Below are positions 45,282 through 54,062 of a stretch of 64,000 nt of DNA, in pieces. The position numbers and the translations under genes were made by a program. This DNA comes from Advenella kashmirensis WT001. GTDB lineage: Bacteria > Pseudomonadota > Gammaproteobacteria > Burkholderiales > Burkholderiaceae_B. The stretch spans positions 3,596,001-3,660,000 of the forward strand of contig NC_017964.1 of the NCBI RefSeq assembly GCF_000219915.2, in the 5' to 3' direction. The notes under the pieces are model-generated. The model was given only the letters and a program-made list of their open reading frames with translations. It was not told the origin of the DNA and ran no database searches. Numbering within the stretch: position 1 is the first letter of the stretch; each line of letters starts with the position of its first letter.

Positions 45282-46099
45282 TCAAAGGTTGGCGTCTGCT
45301 TCTTTCACGAGAGACTGGTAAAGATCGGGACGTCGATCCCTGCGGCTGGGATAGGCGATGCGCGCCTCATCCACCTGAGTCCGATCGATGTCCGCAACCA
45401 GCAGCGCTTCCGACTGCCCATCTGCTGATTGCAATATGGCGCCGTTCGGGGCTGCGATGAGGCTGCTGCCGCCGAACGTCCAGCCGCCCTCCTGGCCCAC
45501 TTTATTGGCGGCAACCAAATAGCAGCCGTTTTCAAAGGCCCGTGTTCTGAGTACTTCCTGGAACATGTTCACCCGTGTCGTGGCATACGGTGCAATAAGC
45601 AGCTCAGCCCCATTGACCGCCAGGCAACGCGCTGTTTCCGGAAATCCCATGTCGTAACATATGCCAATGCCAACACGCCAATCGTCAAACGCATAGGTGT
45701 CGAAACGCGTGCCATATCGAAAATATATTTCTCCAGACTCAGGACGGCTGCCGGATGTACTTTGCGGTACTTGAATACGATGGCGCCAGTGTGATCTATG
45801 TGCATGGCAGTATCGAAATACAACCCCGCCTCTTGCTTTTCGTAGATCGTGGCGATCACCGCGATGCGATTGCGCTGCGCCGCTTCCCGAATGGCTGTGA
45901 TAGTTCGACCCGTGTCTGCTTCGGCCAGGTTGTGATACACAGGATCCTGATACTGGGCGAAAAACAGGGTATTGAAGAATTCGGGCAGCACAACCAGGTC
46001 AGCGCCCTTGGCGGCCGCCTCGTCAATGTATCGACACGCCTTCTCGATATTCTCCTGAACGTTGTCCGTACTAAACATCTGTACTGACGCGACTTTCAT
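45282..46099 (-). pseudogene. Nitrilase-superfamily amidohydrolase (carbamoylputrescine-amidase-like), one frameshift
   Basis: Catalytic triad visible: Glu in DLVVLPEFFNTLFFAQ, Lys in VFKYRKVHP and Cys in GIGICYDMGFPE once a missing base near 45718-45720 is restored (expected EKYIFRYGTRFDTYAFDDWR). Restored length about 273 residues. The family hydrolyses N-carbamoyl or amide bonds; the N-terminal part resembles N-carbamoylputrescine amidase, but the substrate is open. First gene of the minus-strand operon with Bug and M81, divergent from the aminotransferase, with twin palindromes between. Confidence 0.83.
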
Positions 46100-46142
46100 T
46101 TGCGGATCTCCTTGTGTTTTCGGCCGATCAGATAATCACTAA

Positions 46143-46187
46143 TGGATCATTTGATCTATTTTAATATTACATATATCATATGATCCA
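46143..46187. promoter_or_regulatory. Twin palindromes between amidase and aminotransferase operons
   Basis: TGGATCAT (46143-46150) is repeated inverted as ATGATCCA (46180-46187). Each lies in a local palindrome: GATCA-TT-TGATC at 46145-46156 and ATCATATGAT at 46176-46185. The centres are about 30 bases (three helical turns) apart. The region is AT-rich and placed to serve both divergent promoters, a likely site for the RpiR regulator at 47631. Confidence 0.55.
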
Positions 46188-46253
46188 TAAAACAAATGGT
46201 CAAGCGACTTCTTTCAGTGACCAGTGACAGAGCCGTTATTCTTTGGGAAACCT

Positions 46254-47597
46254 ATGACACGCATTATTCATCGAAATCCTCGTAAATCCATGCCCGTCGC
46301 GCACGAAGGAGCAGGATGCTTTCTTATTGATACCAACAATCGCCGCTATTACGACGCATCGGGCGGTGCGGCGGTATCGTGCCTGGGGCATGGCAATGCA
46401 GAAGTCATCAGTGCGATCACGGAACAGCTGCATAAGCTCGAGTATGCCCACACCAGCTTCTTTACTTCGGAACCCGCAGAAGAACTGGCCGATACACTGG
46501 TGAATCAATCGCCTGCCGGGCTCGCTAACGTTTATTTCGTATCCGGCGGATCGGAAGCCATGGAGTGTGCGCTGAAAATGGCTCGCCAATTCCATGTGGA
46601 ACGAGGCGAACCGTTGCGCCGTCACATCATCTCCCGCCGCCAAAGCTATCATGGCAATACCTTGGGTGCACTGTCCATTGGCGGCCATCTCGGGAGACGT
46701 GCACTTTATCAGCCGCTTTTGATCGACACCTACCATGTATCGCCCTGCTTTCCTTATCATGAACAAGAGGATAATCTTTCCGACGAGGACTACAGCGCGC
46801 GACTCGCGCAAGAGCTGGAGGACCAGATTGTCAAGCTTGGCCCCGACACGGTTGCTGCCTTTGTCGCCGAAACCGTCGTCGGCGCGACAGCTGGCGCAGT
46901 ATGCGCCGTACCCGGGTACTTCAAAAGAATACGCGACGTCTGCGATCGTTATGGTGTGTTATTGATCCTGGACGAAGTGATGTGCGGCCTGGGTCGCACC
47001 GGTACTTACCACGCGTTCGTGCCGGAAGGGGTAGTCCCGGACATCCTGACTCTGGCAAAGGGTCTGGGCGGCGGTTACCAGCCCATCGGCGCGGTCATTG
47101 CTCACGACCGCGTGGTGGAAGCGATCCATTCCGGATCGGGTGCATTCCAGCATGGCCATACCTATATCGGACACCCGGTTGCATGCGCCGCAGCACTCGC
47201 AGTCCAAAGAATCGTCCAACGCGATGAATTGGTTCAGCAGTCGGCGCAACTGGGGCATGATCTGCGCACGCTGCTGACCGAGCGATTCGGCAACCATCCT
47301 CATATCGGCGACATCCGTGGCCGGGGCCTGTTCCAGGCCATCGAACTGGTGCGCGAACGTGATCAGCGTTTACCATTCGATGCGCAGCTACAGCTACATG
47401 CGCGAATCAAGCAAGAAGCACACGCAAGAGGGCTGTTGTGCTATCCGGGTGGAGGCACCATTGACGGCGAACACGGCGATCATGTCCTGCTTGCTCCCCC
47501 TTACATCACGAACCTTGCGGAACTCACAGACGCGGTCGACATACTGGCACAGGCGGTCGATGCCGCAATCGCGCAGGTTCACGCGTCCATCCTGTAG
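46254..47597 (+). CDS. Class III pyridoxal-phosphate aminotransferase
   Basis: 447 residues from ATG 46254 (MTRIIHRNPRKSMPV), preceded by GGGA; a GTG at 46224 would add ten residues. Motifs: YYDASGGAAVSCLGHGNAEV, FVSGGSEAMECALKMAR, SYHGNTLGALSIGG, LILDEVMCGLGRTG (Asp to the ring nitrogen) and TLAKGLGGGYQPIGAV with the PLP lysine. Members transfer amino groups from omega-amino acids, diamines or similar compounds. First gene of the plus-strand arm of the cluster; the RpiR regulator follows 33 bases later. Confidence 0.92.
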   Translation: MTRIIHRNPRKSMPVAHEGAGCFLIDTNNRRYYDASGGAAVSCLGHGNAEVISAITEQLHKLEYAHTSFFTSEPAEELADTLVNQSPAGLANVYFVSGGSEAMECALKMARQFHVERGEPLRRHIISRRQSYHGNTLGALSIGGHLGRRALYQPLLIDTYHVSPCFPYHEQEDNLSDEDYSARLAQELEDQIVKLGPDTVAAFVAETVVGATAGAVCAVPGYFKRIRDVCDRYGVLLILDEVMCGLGRTGTYHAFVPEGVVPDILTLAKGLGGGYQPIGAVIAHDRVVEAIHSGSGAFQHGHTYIGHPVACAAALAVQRIVQRDELVQQSAQLGHDLRTLLTERFGNHPHIGDIRGRGLFQAIELVRERDQRLPFDAQLQLHARIKQEAHARGLLCYPGGGTIDGEHGDHVLLAPPYITNLAELTDAVDILAQAVDAAIAQVHASIL

Positions 47598-47630
47598 AAT
47601 GCGAAAATTGGCAAGTAGCGAGAAAAGGAC

Positions 47631-48497
47631 ATGGACAAGCACAGCGTAGACCGATTGATTGAAGAGCGATATCAGAGCCTGTCACCCGTACTGCAGCGCG
47701 CTGCCCGCTATGTGATGGACAATCCCAAGTATATGGCCTTGAATTCAATGCGGTCCGTGGCCAGCAGTGCTGGCCTACAGTCCAGCACCATGCATAGGCT
47801 CGCCCGGGAACTGGGATTCGACGGTTACGAGTCGTTTCGTTCGGTATACAGAACCTGGCTGACCGAAGGCAGCAGTTCATTTTCCGAACGCGCAACGGCA
47901 CTGCAGAAACGCAGCGGCAGCGACGAAGCGGAAAAGCTCATCCGGGAACTGCTGCATGCGGACAACACGCACCTGACAGAATTGACCGCAACAGACACCC
48001 TCAAATCAATCAAGCACGCCACCGACATACTGGGAAAGGCGCGTCGCATCTACGTTGCGGGGCAACGGAGCTTATTTCCTGCCGCCTTCTATTTCAACTA
48101 CGCATGTTCTATGTTCATGCACAATACCCGTCTTCTGACGGGTATTGCCGGAACGTTCTCTGACGATCTGAGGGAGGGAGACAGCGGCGATGCCTTGCTC
48201 GTCTTCAGCTACAACCCTTATGCGAGAGATTCCGTGTCGGCAGTCGAGTTTGCGCGTCAACAAGGGATGCGGATTGTCAGCATTACCGATAGCACCCTTT
48301 CCCCCATCGCCAAACAGTCGCATGCCCTGGTGATCGTTCCCAATAGCACGCCATCACTATTTCCGTCCGTGGTTCCGGCGATGTCCATCGCGCAGATCCT
48401 AGTTGCCATGCTTGTGGCCAGAGGCGGAAAGAAAAGCCTACAGGAGATCAAGAAGAGCGAAGCGCAGTTGCAACGGTTTGCGGTTTATGTTGATTAG
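47631..48497 (+). CDS. MurR/RpiR-family regulator with SIS domain
   Basis: 288 residues: N-terminal HTH (QRAARYVMDNPKYMALNSMR, VASSAGLQSSTMHRLARELG) and a SIS domain from about 115 to 255 (RRIYVAGQRSLFPAAFYFN, GDALLVFSYNPYARDSVSAV). The SIS domain normally binds a sugar phosphate or amino-acid-derived ligand. It lies in the same operon as the aminotransferase and probably binds the twin palindromes at 46143-46187 to control both arms of the cluster. Confidence 0.9.
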   Translation: MDKHSVDRLIEERYQSLSPVLQRAARYVMDNPKYMALNSMRSVASSAGLQSSTMHRLARELGFDGYESFRSVYRTWLTEGSSSFSERATALQKRSGSDEAEKLIRELLHADNTHLTELTATDTLKSIKHATDILGKARRIYVAGQRSLFPAAFYFNYACSMFMHNTRLLTGIAGTFSDDLREGDSGDALLVFSYNPYARDSVSAVEFARQQGMRIVSITDSTLSPIAKQSHALVIVPNSTPSLFPSVVPAMSIAQILVAMLVARGGKKSLQEIKKSEAQLQRFAVYVD

Positions 48498-48598
48498 GAA
48501 AGGCGCACAGATGTGGGCGACCATGGGTTAAATACCTGATGTGATCGACTAACGCCCCCTGCGCTAGCCAGCCCGAATTAACGATATTCCCCGGTATG

Positions 48599-48852
48599 CT
48601 ACAGCCGCAGCACATAGATCGTTTCACCCTGAATTTCGTAGCGAGTTTCATAATGTCCTGCCAGAATGCGGCGCACGTCACGCGGCTCGAACTGGAACAA
48701 TTGTTCGCCAATGCGCGAATCGGTTAACAATATGGTTGGGGCTTTGGTTAGCTTTTGCACCGCTCTGGCAGCGGCTGATTTGTTCACTGGGGCTAAAAAT
48801 TCGTATAAACGCGCTCATTCGGAAAGCGTCTTGCTGGTCTATTCAAAATCAT
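48599..48852 (-). pseudogene. Decayed RelE/ParE-type toxin
   Basis: ATG 48852 overlaps the antitoxin stop (TGATG-type junction) and starts MILNR; after that the frame must shift by one to read TSKTLSE, an internal TGA, then ARLYEFLAPVNKSAAARAVQ and KLTKAPTILL, RRILAGHYETRYEIQGETIY and VLRL with TAG. RelE/ParE proteins normally run on for a few residues after the final strand. With a frameshift and an internal stop the toxin is not made unless the sequence is wrong. Confidence 0.65.
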
Positions 48853-49121
48853 GAGCGAGGTACCGGCAGTGGTTCCTGGTCGCTCAGACTGTCAGCCCAA
48901 GCTTGCACGGCTTGATGATCAACAAAATGACCACCCTCCACTTCAGCCAGCGCCTCCTGTGTCAGGCGGTCGCGCTCTTCCTCCTGGGCGATCCAGGCTG
49001 AAAGTGCTTGTTTTATAATCCAGCCACGAGAACGCCTAAGCCGATCTGCCAATTGGTCCACTTTCTCTGCAAGTAATACGGGGACGAGCGCGGTAAGCAC
49101 GCGTGTTTCGGCTTTAGGCAT
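48849..49121 (-). CDS. Ribbon-helix-helix antitoxin
   Basis: 90 residues: MPKAETRVLTALVPVLLAEK, VDQLADRLRRSRGWIIKQAL (RHH core), SAWIAQEEERDRLTQEALAE and an acidic tail. The start is ATG 49121; a longer start at 49151 is possible. It would normally bind and neutralise the RelE/ParE toxin of the next gene and repress the operon. The frame is intact while the toxin is broken, as expected after loss of the need for self-killing. Confidence 0.8.
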   Translation of the reverse strand: MPKAETRVLTALVPVLLAEKVDQLADRLRRSRGWIIKQALSAWIAQEEERDRLTQEALAEVEGGHFVDHQAVQAWADSLSDQEPLPVPRS

Positions 49122-49287
49122 AGCATCCACCTTCTGGTACATTTGATTCAAAACCGATCCTACTAATTAATATTGAATAGATCAAGCCACTGGCCACTAC
49201 CGGAGCAAGGCCTTTATATACCCAATGCAACAAATGTGCCGAAGATTTGCCTGCACCTGGCATAGCCACCATAACTAGTTAGTCCCC

Positions 49288-49854
49288 CTACCTCGCCTTG
49301 CCTCGCCGGTTCGCATTAAACCGCGCTTTCTTCTCCTTATTCCCACACGTACCCATATCACACCATCTGCGCGTACGACTCTGGCTGGTGTCAAAGAACG
49401 CGGCCTGGCAACTGGGTGATGCGCACAAGGCCAGTTTGCCGTCCCGTTCGCCTGCCAGGATGCTGATCGCATCGGCGGCAATTACGCCCAGAGCATCTTC
49501 CACACTGGATGCCGAACCAAGCTTCCATTGCCGCTTGCCTTCGGGCGTCAGGAATGCAGCTGCCCTGCCCTGAGCACTGCAATCGTTGATGACCCGGACA
49601 GCAGATGCAGGCAGCGCACGCCCGATCGCAGCGGCAGTCGCAGCGGCGTGAATGGCCTCCCTCAGGTCCCGGGCCCTGTTGAACTGAGCCGTGGTACACG
49701 CTTTTACCGCCAGGCCATAGACGGCCAGCCAGTCAATAAGTCGCTGCGGCGTGGGAATGCGCTCGATAGGATTACCGCAACGCTCGGAAAGCGTCCCCGT
49801 GAAGCTGGTTGCCAGCACATTGCCGAGGCGAAAGTCAGGATATTCAGCACGCAT
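49288..49854 (-). CDS. ABATE/CGNR zinc-finger regulator
   Basis: 188 residues. The N-terminal ABATE domain covers about 140 residues (FRLGNVLATSFTGTLSERCG, RLIDWLAVYGLAV, ARDLREAIHAAATAAA) and the C-terminal CGNR zinc finger reads LCASPSCQAAFFDTSQSRTR and RWCDMGTCGNKEKKARF. These are stress- or metabolite-responsive transcription factors, often next to a detoxification gene. It is divergent from the epoxide hydrolase 104 bases away, its probable target. Confidence 0.88.
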   Translation of the reverse strand: MRAEYPDFRLGNVLATSFTGTLSERCGNPIERIPTPQRLIDWLAVYGLAVKACTTAQFNRARDLREAIHAAATAAAIGRALPASAVRVINDCSAQGRAAAFLTPEGKRQWKLGSASSVEDALGVIAADAISILAGERDGKLALCASPSCQAAFFDTSQSRTRRWCDMGTCGNKEKKARFNANRRGKAR

Positions 49855-49957
49855 GGAACCACCTTAGCTGGTTGACGTTATTGTTGACGACATGTTACAA
49901 CCATCTTAGCCGGTTCGCAATAGCTCGTGGCCGGAACCACAATCGCAAGGAGATCTC

Positions 49958-51126
49958 ATGCCTAGTCTGACCAGCGAAATACACGCATTTGAAGCCCACG
50001 CAAGCGACGCTGACCTGGACGATCTGCGCGCACGATTAGCCGCGGCGCGGCTGCCGGAGGCAGAGACAGTCTATCGCCCCGCGCCCGACCCGCGCCGCTG
50101 GGACCAGGCGTGCCGCTAGCCGACCTGATCGATGTCGTGAACTACTGGCGCACAGAATACGATTGGCGAGCGTTCGAAGCACGCCTAAACCAGATCGGCC
50201 AGTTCCGAACGACTATCGATGGCCTGGGAATCCACTTCCTGCACCGCCGCTCACAGCGCACCGACGCCACGCCCCTGATCCTGACGCACGGCTGGCCAGG
50301 CAGTGTTGCTGAATTTGTCGATATCATTGACGAACTGGCAGACCCCAAAGACGCAGAAACCCCGGCATTCCATGTTGTGGCCCCGTCACTGCCCGGCTTT
50401 GGCTACAGCGACAAGCCGACCACCACCGGGTGGGGAACCGAGAAAATCGCTGCCACTTGGGTGGAATTGATGGGAAGACTGGGCTACAACAAGTTTGTCG
50501 CCCATGGCGGCGACTGGGGCGGCGTGATCACCACCATCCTGGCCGGCCGGTTCCCTGAACACGTACTTGGCATCCACTCAACGCTCGCGCAGGCGCCGCC
50601 GGGGCTGACAACAGAAAGCCTCACGCCGGCCGAGCGCAAATGGACCGAGCAAACCCGCGACTTCTGGCACTACCGCGCCGCGTATGCCAAGCAGCAGGCC
50701 ACCCGCCCCCAGACCATTGGCTACGCGCTAGTCGACTCCCCGGTCGGGCTGCTTGCCTGGATCCTGGACAAGTTCTATGAGTGGACAGACAGCGAAGACA
50801 GCCCGTTCGAGCGGATTTCCCGAGATCGCATTCTTGACAACGTCACCCTGTATTGGCTAACGCGCAGCGGCGCATCGGCTGCCCGTATTTATTATGAAAG
50901 CCATGACTCGCTGGATCCGGAACTGAAGGTGGAGGTGCCGACGGCGATCAGCATCTATCCCAAGGATATTGAGAAGTGTCCGCGGCCTTGGGCGCAGGAA
51001 CGATATCAAAAAATTGTGAGGTGGAGGGAGCCTGAGGCTGGGGGGCATTTTCCGTCGTTGGAGGTGCCGGGGGAGTTTGTTAGGGATTTGAGGGAGGGGT
51101 TGGGGGTGGTGTTGGAAGCTAGGTGA
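49958..51126 (+). pseudogene. Epoxide hydrolase (EHN-type), one frameshift
   Basis: ATG 49958 follows CAAGGAGATCTC. The first frame gives MPSLTSEIHAFEAHASDADL, DDLRARLAAARLPEA and RRWDQ, then a missing G at 50107-50108 shifts to GVPLADLIDVVNYWRTEYDW. The hydrolase core shows LTHGWPGS, nucleophile Asp in HGGDWGGVITT and the C-terminal GGHFPSLEVP with the histidine. The EHN N-terminal domain marks the microsomal-type epoxide hydrolase branch. The last ~150 bases use G-rich, C-poor codons quite unlike the rest. Restored length about 389 residues. Confidence 0.88.
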
Positions 51127-51148
51127 ATGTGACGCGGATCGAGGCAGG

Positions 51149-51961
51149 CTATACATACTTCGCTTTTGATCGGGTAAAAGCGTCACGTTCACGGTAACGA
51201 TAAATATTATTATTCAAATCGACCCTCATCATATTCAGAATAATGTATATGCAAGCGAGACTCACGTCCTGCATATTGGACAGGGACTGGAGAAACAGTT
51301 TATTTTGATTAACAGGTTCCTCTGGGTACGTGAGGTATCTATATCCAGAATGAATTGCAATACTAAGCCTTCTATAAAGCGCAATAATGAATTTTCCTTC
51401 GTTATTGTTCAGCAGCTTTTTGGAGATCAGCTTTGTCACAAGCCCATCTCTATCGTTAGTGATTGAAAGTGACTTCGTTTTATGGTTTTCAGACGAAAAG
51501 CTATTTTCTAAAGAAAAGTAAGCATGTCTCACCGCCAGCTCAATGACGCTCCTAAGCAATTGATCGACGTTTTTGTATCGATGCGCCTTCAGTAACGAGA
51601 ATGTGGCGTTCAGATCGTCTTCCGATTCAAACAAATGAGGAATTTCTAAGGCGTTCAAGTCACCCCTACCAGCCAACGTCGTTAACAAGCGACCATACGC
51701 AAATGTGTGCTTCACCGCGCCAATTAGTCTTAGTTCTATTTTACTAGATTCTGACTTTGGAGCTTCTTCTAATATCGCCGTGACATTGCGCTCTTGAATG
51801 TAGTTTTTGAAATGAAAGAACTCATCGTAGCCAAACGGAAGACTATAAAACTCAAGGAACGACAAAAAATCGCTATCCGCGTTAATTTCAGCCAAGAGCT
51901 CATCTGAAAACGGAAGAGAGCGAATTAGGGGATGGATGCGAAAGATTGGAAAGCTCTTCAT
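51149..51961 (-). CDS. Unknown protein, possible HEPN-like domain
   Basis: 270 residues, AT-rich codons, no signal peptide or membrane helix; largely helical. I do not recognise the family. A stretch RRLSIAIHSG (residues 197-206) has the R-x(4-6)-H spacing of HEPN ribonucleases, and VIELAVRHAYFS at 139-150 may form the partner helix. Such domains are frequent in defence islands, and this gene stands beside the Mrr endonuclease patch. The assignment is weak. Ends convergent with the epoxide hydrolase. Confidence 0.55.
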   Translation of the reverse strand: MKSFPIFRIHPLIRSLPFSDELLAEINADSDFLSFLEFYSLPFGYDEFFHFKNYIQERNVTAILEEAPKSESSKIELRLIGAVKHTFAYGRLLTTLAGRGDLNALEIPHLFESEDDLNATFSLLKAHRYKNVDQLLRSVIELAVRHAYFSLENSFSSENHKTKSLSITNDRDGLVTKLISKKLLNNNEGKFIIALYRRLSIAIHSGYRYLTYPEEPVNQNKLFLQSLSNMQDVSLACIYIILNMMRVDLNNNIYRYRERDAFTRSKAKYV

Positions 51962-52287
51962 GCGCTTGAGTTCAATATGCGACTAGGAATCGACTATATA
52001 TACTGCTTCAATTATTGAATTTCTATAATTCAAACCTTCAACAATCATAGGTCATCTGTATCTATTATCATTCCTGATTGTTCGACGCATAACTACTGTA
52101 CGATTTACTATGCGGCGATGAATTTTTTCCTTTCAAGCAATTTGTGCAATACTCAAAATCCTGTTCCGGACAGTCGCTCACAAAAAGGTCAAACTCTTTG
52201 TCGAAATGGAGATCTTTATACTCAGCTTAAGCGGTCACCGCAAGACTCGCGTTTACTGTTAGATTCTCTTTAATGCATAGAAGACCA
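51962..52287. other. AT-rich region between the unknown gene and the winged-helix gene
   Basis: A minus-strand open stretch (EYKDLHFDKEFDLFVSDCPE, then QDFEYCTNCLKGKN) of about 50 codons ends near 52076. It has a Cys-pair but no ATG and a stop just upstream, so it is either a GTG-started small protein or a remnant. Nothing else seen. Confidence 0.3.
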
Positions 52288-52536
52288 TCAAAGACGGCTA
52301 AGGGTCCATATCCCGCGTTTTGATTCCGCCGCTGCCTGCACGATATTTCGTTCCCGCAGACGAGTGCACGCCCAACGCATGTCATATTGCCAAGTAAAAA
52401 AGAGCTCTCCTGAAGCAAGCAAGTCATTTTCATGATTTATCCAGATATGCCGTGCAACCTCCGCAATACTGGCCGATCCTCCAGACTCTTTCAATGCTGC
52501 GATCACCCAATCTTGCAATTCTTCCCGCTTTATCAT
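52288..52536 (-). CDS. Small winged-helix-like partner of Mrr
   Basis: 82 residues: MIKREELQDWVIAALKESGG, SASIAEVARHIWINHENDLL, FFTWQYDMRWACTRLRERNI and KRGIWTLS, with the layout of the Mrr N-terminal winged-helix domain as a free protein. It begins three bases after the Mrr stop on the same strand, so the two are co-transcribed and may form one complex. It could aid DNA binding or regulate the nuclease (inference). Confidence 0.7.
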   Translation of the reverse strand: MIKREELQDWVIAALKESGGSASIAEVARHIWINHENDLLASGELFFTWQYDMRWACTRLRERNIVQAAAESKRGIWTLSRL

Positions 52537-52539
52537 CTG

Positions 52540-53460
52540 TCACTCTTCATCAAAATAATCAGTATCTAGCTTCGGTACTTTCAAAGTTCTCGACGACACA
52601 CCGACTTCGTGATCCATCATCAGATTGACTAGGCGAATTCCGTCGACCAAAACAATCCCCTCAACAGATTTACCAAATTCAACAGCTTGCGCAGTAAAGC
52701 CGGAAGTTGTTATAAAAACGCCACGTTTGGATTTCTGTCCGGCAAGAGCCCCATAAAAAGCCTGTAGTTCAGGGCGACCAACAGTACTTTGCCAACGCTT
52801 GGCCTGGACATATACCTTTTCGAGGCCAAGCTTATCTAACGAAATCACGCCATCTATTCCACCATCACCTGATCCGCCCACACGCTGCAGATCATGTCGA
52901 CTTGTTCCATAGCCTAAACGATGAAGCACATCCAGCACGATTACTTCAAATCGCCCAGGAGATACTTGAAGAAGACTTTCAAGAAGTTCATTGGCCGTTG
53001 CTTCTCTAAGTTCTGCTAATGCCTGTTCCAAACGATCATCCGGGCTAATAGTCGCTGACGGAGCGGTAGGACTGACGGACGAATATGGATCAACTGGCAC
53101 GGCATCATTTAGTTGCCTGAGCCTCACATCCATATAGCCAATCGCCAGATGTTCGACCTCCGTCGGATTAAGCTTAAATGCGTGGTGTGCAGCATACTCG
53201 GCACCTTTTGCTGTTAGTTTCCAGTAACCTCGCCTGATACTGCTAGACAAACCTGCCCGTTTTAGCCGATCGTGGGCCCAACCGGCACGATTCTTATAGA
53301 CTGGTTGACCACTGCTAATCAGCTCCTGACGCTGAGGCTCATCAAGACCCAACGCATCTGCCACGGCGTCGTATGCGTCTCTCGCACGAACGCCATTCGG
53401 ATTCGCGGCCAAATACCGCAAAATGGGTTCTATAAATTGATCATAGGTAGGCACAGGCAT
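52540..53460 (-). CDS. mrr: Mrr-type restriction endonuclease
   Basis: 306 residues: N-terminal winged-helix Mrr_N (MPVPTYDQFIEPILRYLAAN, YKNRAGWAHDRLKRAGL, RRGYWKLTAKG) and C-terminal PD-(D/E)xK nuclease with VGGSGDGGIDGVI (Asp), VYVQAKRW (QxK) and GVFITTSGFTAQAVEFG. Mrr enzymes cut DNA carrying foreign methylation and can be set off by stress. It leads a two-gene operon with the winged-helix protein at 52288. AT-richer than surrounding genes, as expected of an acquired defence gene. Confidence 0.9.
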   Translation of the reverse strand: MPVPTYDQFIEPILRYLAANPNGVRARDAYDAVADALGLDEPQRQELISSGQPVYKNRAGWAHDRLKRAGLSSSIRRGYWKLTAKGAEYAAHHAFKLNPTEVEHLAIGYMDVRLRQLNDAVPVDPYSSVSPTAPSATISPDDRLEQALAELREATANELLESLLQVSPGRFEVIVLDVLHRLGYGTSRHDLQRVGGSGDGGIDGVISLDKLGLEKVYVQAKRWQSTVGRPELQAFYGALAGQKSKRGVFITTSGFTAQAVEFGKSVEGIVLVDGIRLVNLMMDHEVGVSSRTLKVPKLDTDYFDEE

Positions 53461-53562
53461 GGTGACGTCCGGCTGGTTTTTCTAATTGAAACAAAGTTTA
53501 GCAGATGCTGCTGGACTACGCCCGGTCTCCTGATATTTTCAATAGTTCCCCATTTTACTCCG

Positions 53563-53893
53563 TCAATCTCGGCGTTTATTGTGCTCCGTACATTCCGTCG
53601 ATGGCCTGGAACGCCACACCCTGCAGCGCGGTACGAGAGCGCCATCGCCGCTCAGCTTATATTCTGCCGCAAGGATATCTGTTTCCACCGCCTTGATTGA
53701 TCGGCATATCTGAACTGCAGTAGCTGTATTCAGCGGCCTTGAATTAAGTGACTGGTATCCTCGGCACAGCGCGGTTCTATAGCGCAAGGCCTCTTCCGTT
53801 GCAGGATCGGCCAGAAAATTCGACTCCTCTCTCTCATACAGAAAGAACCGGTCTGTCAATATGTTTACGCCATCGACATATTCGTCTGATATG
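53563..53893 (-). pseudogene. Fic-family gene remnant (N-terminal region)
   Basis: The minus strand reads TDRFFLYEREESNFLADPAT, EEALRYRTALCRGYQSLNSR and PLNTATAVQICRSIKAVETD, matching the region of Fic proteins before the HPFxxGNGR core (PATEEALRYREAL, RPLSTxTAVxVCRTIK). The core motif is absent, and the tail GDGALVPRC and onward is out of phase with the family (TPPEGE expected). The fragment is therefore a truncated gene, next to an intact operator-like repeat set at 53872-53921. Confidence 0.6.
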
Positions 53894-53921
53894 TCGATAA
53901 AAACGATTTATTTCGACATAT
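53872..53921. promoter_or_regulatory. Three TCGACATAT half-sites upstream of the Fic remnant
   Basis: ATCGACATAT (53872-53881) and ATATGTCGAT (53889-53898) form a perfect ten-base inverted repeat with a seven-base loop; a third half-site TCGACATAT lies at 53913-53921. Alternating orientation suggests an operator for a dimeric regulator, maybe the lost Fic protein itself, if it carried an HTH. Confidence 0.5.
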
Positions 53922-54062
53922 CAGGATAAATGGCATCCTTGACACAGGCAAAAATTTTGTTATGCCATTTTCCTATAGCTGAAATCTATCTGAACATCTG
54001 GTGCCAGGCGGAGGAATCACTCATCATTTGTCGTTCTCATACAAACAATGACGGAGACGAAA

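Noticed and set aside
49160..49287. Minus-strand open stretch starting MVAMPGAGKSSAHLLHW
   Set aside because: The GAGKSS stretch looks like a P-loop, but the frame is only about 50 codons, runs into the antitoxin gene and has no further ATPase motifs.
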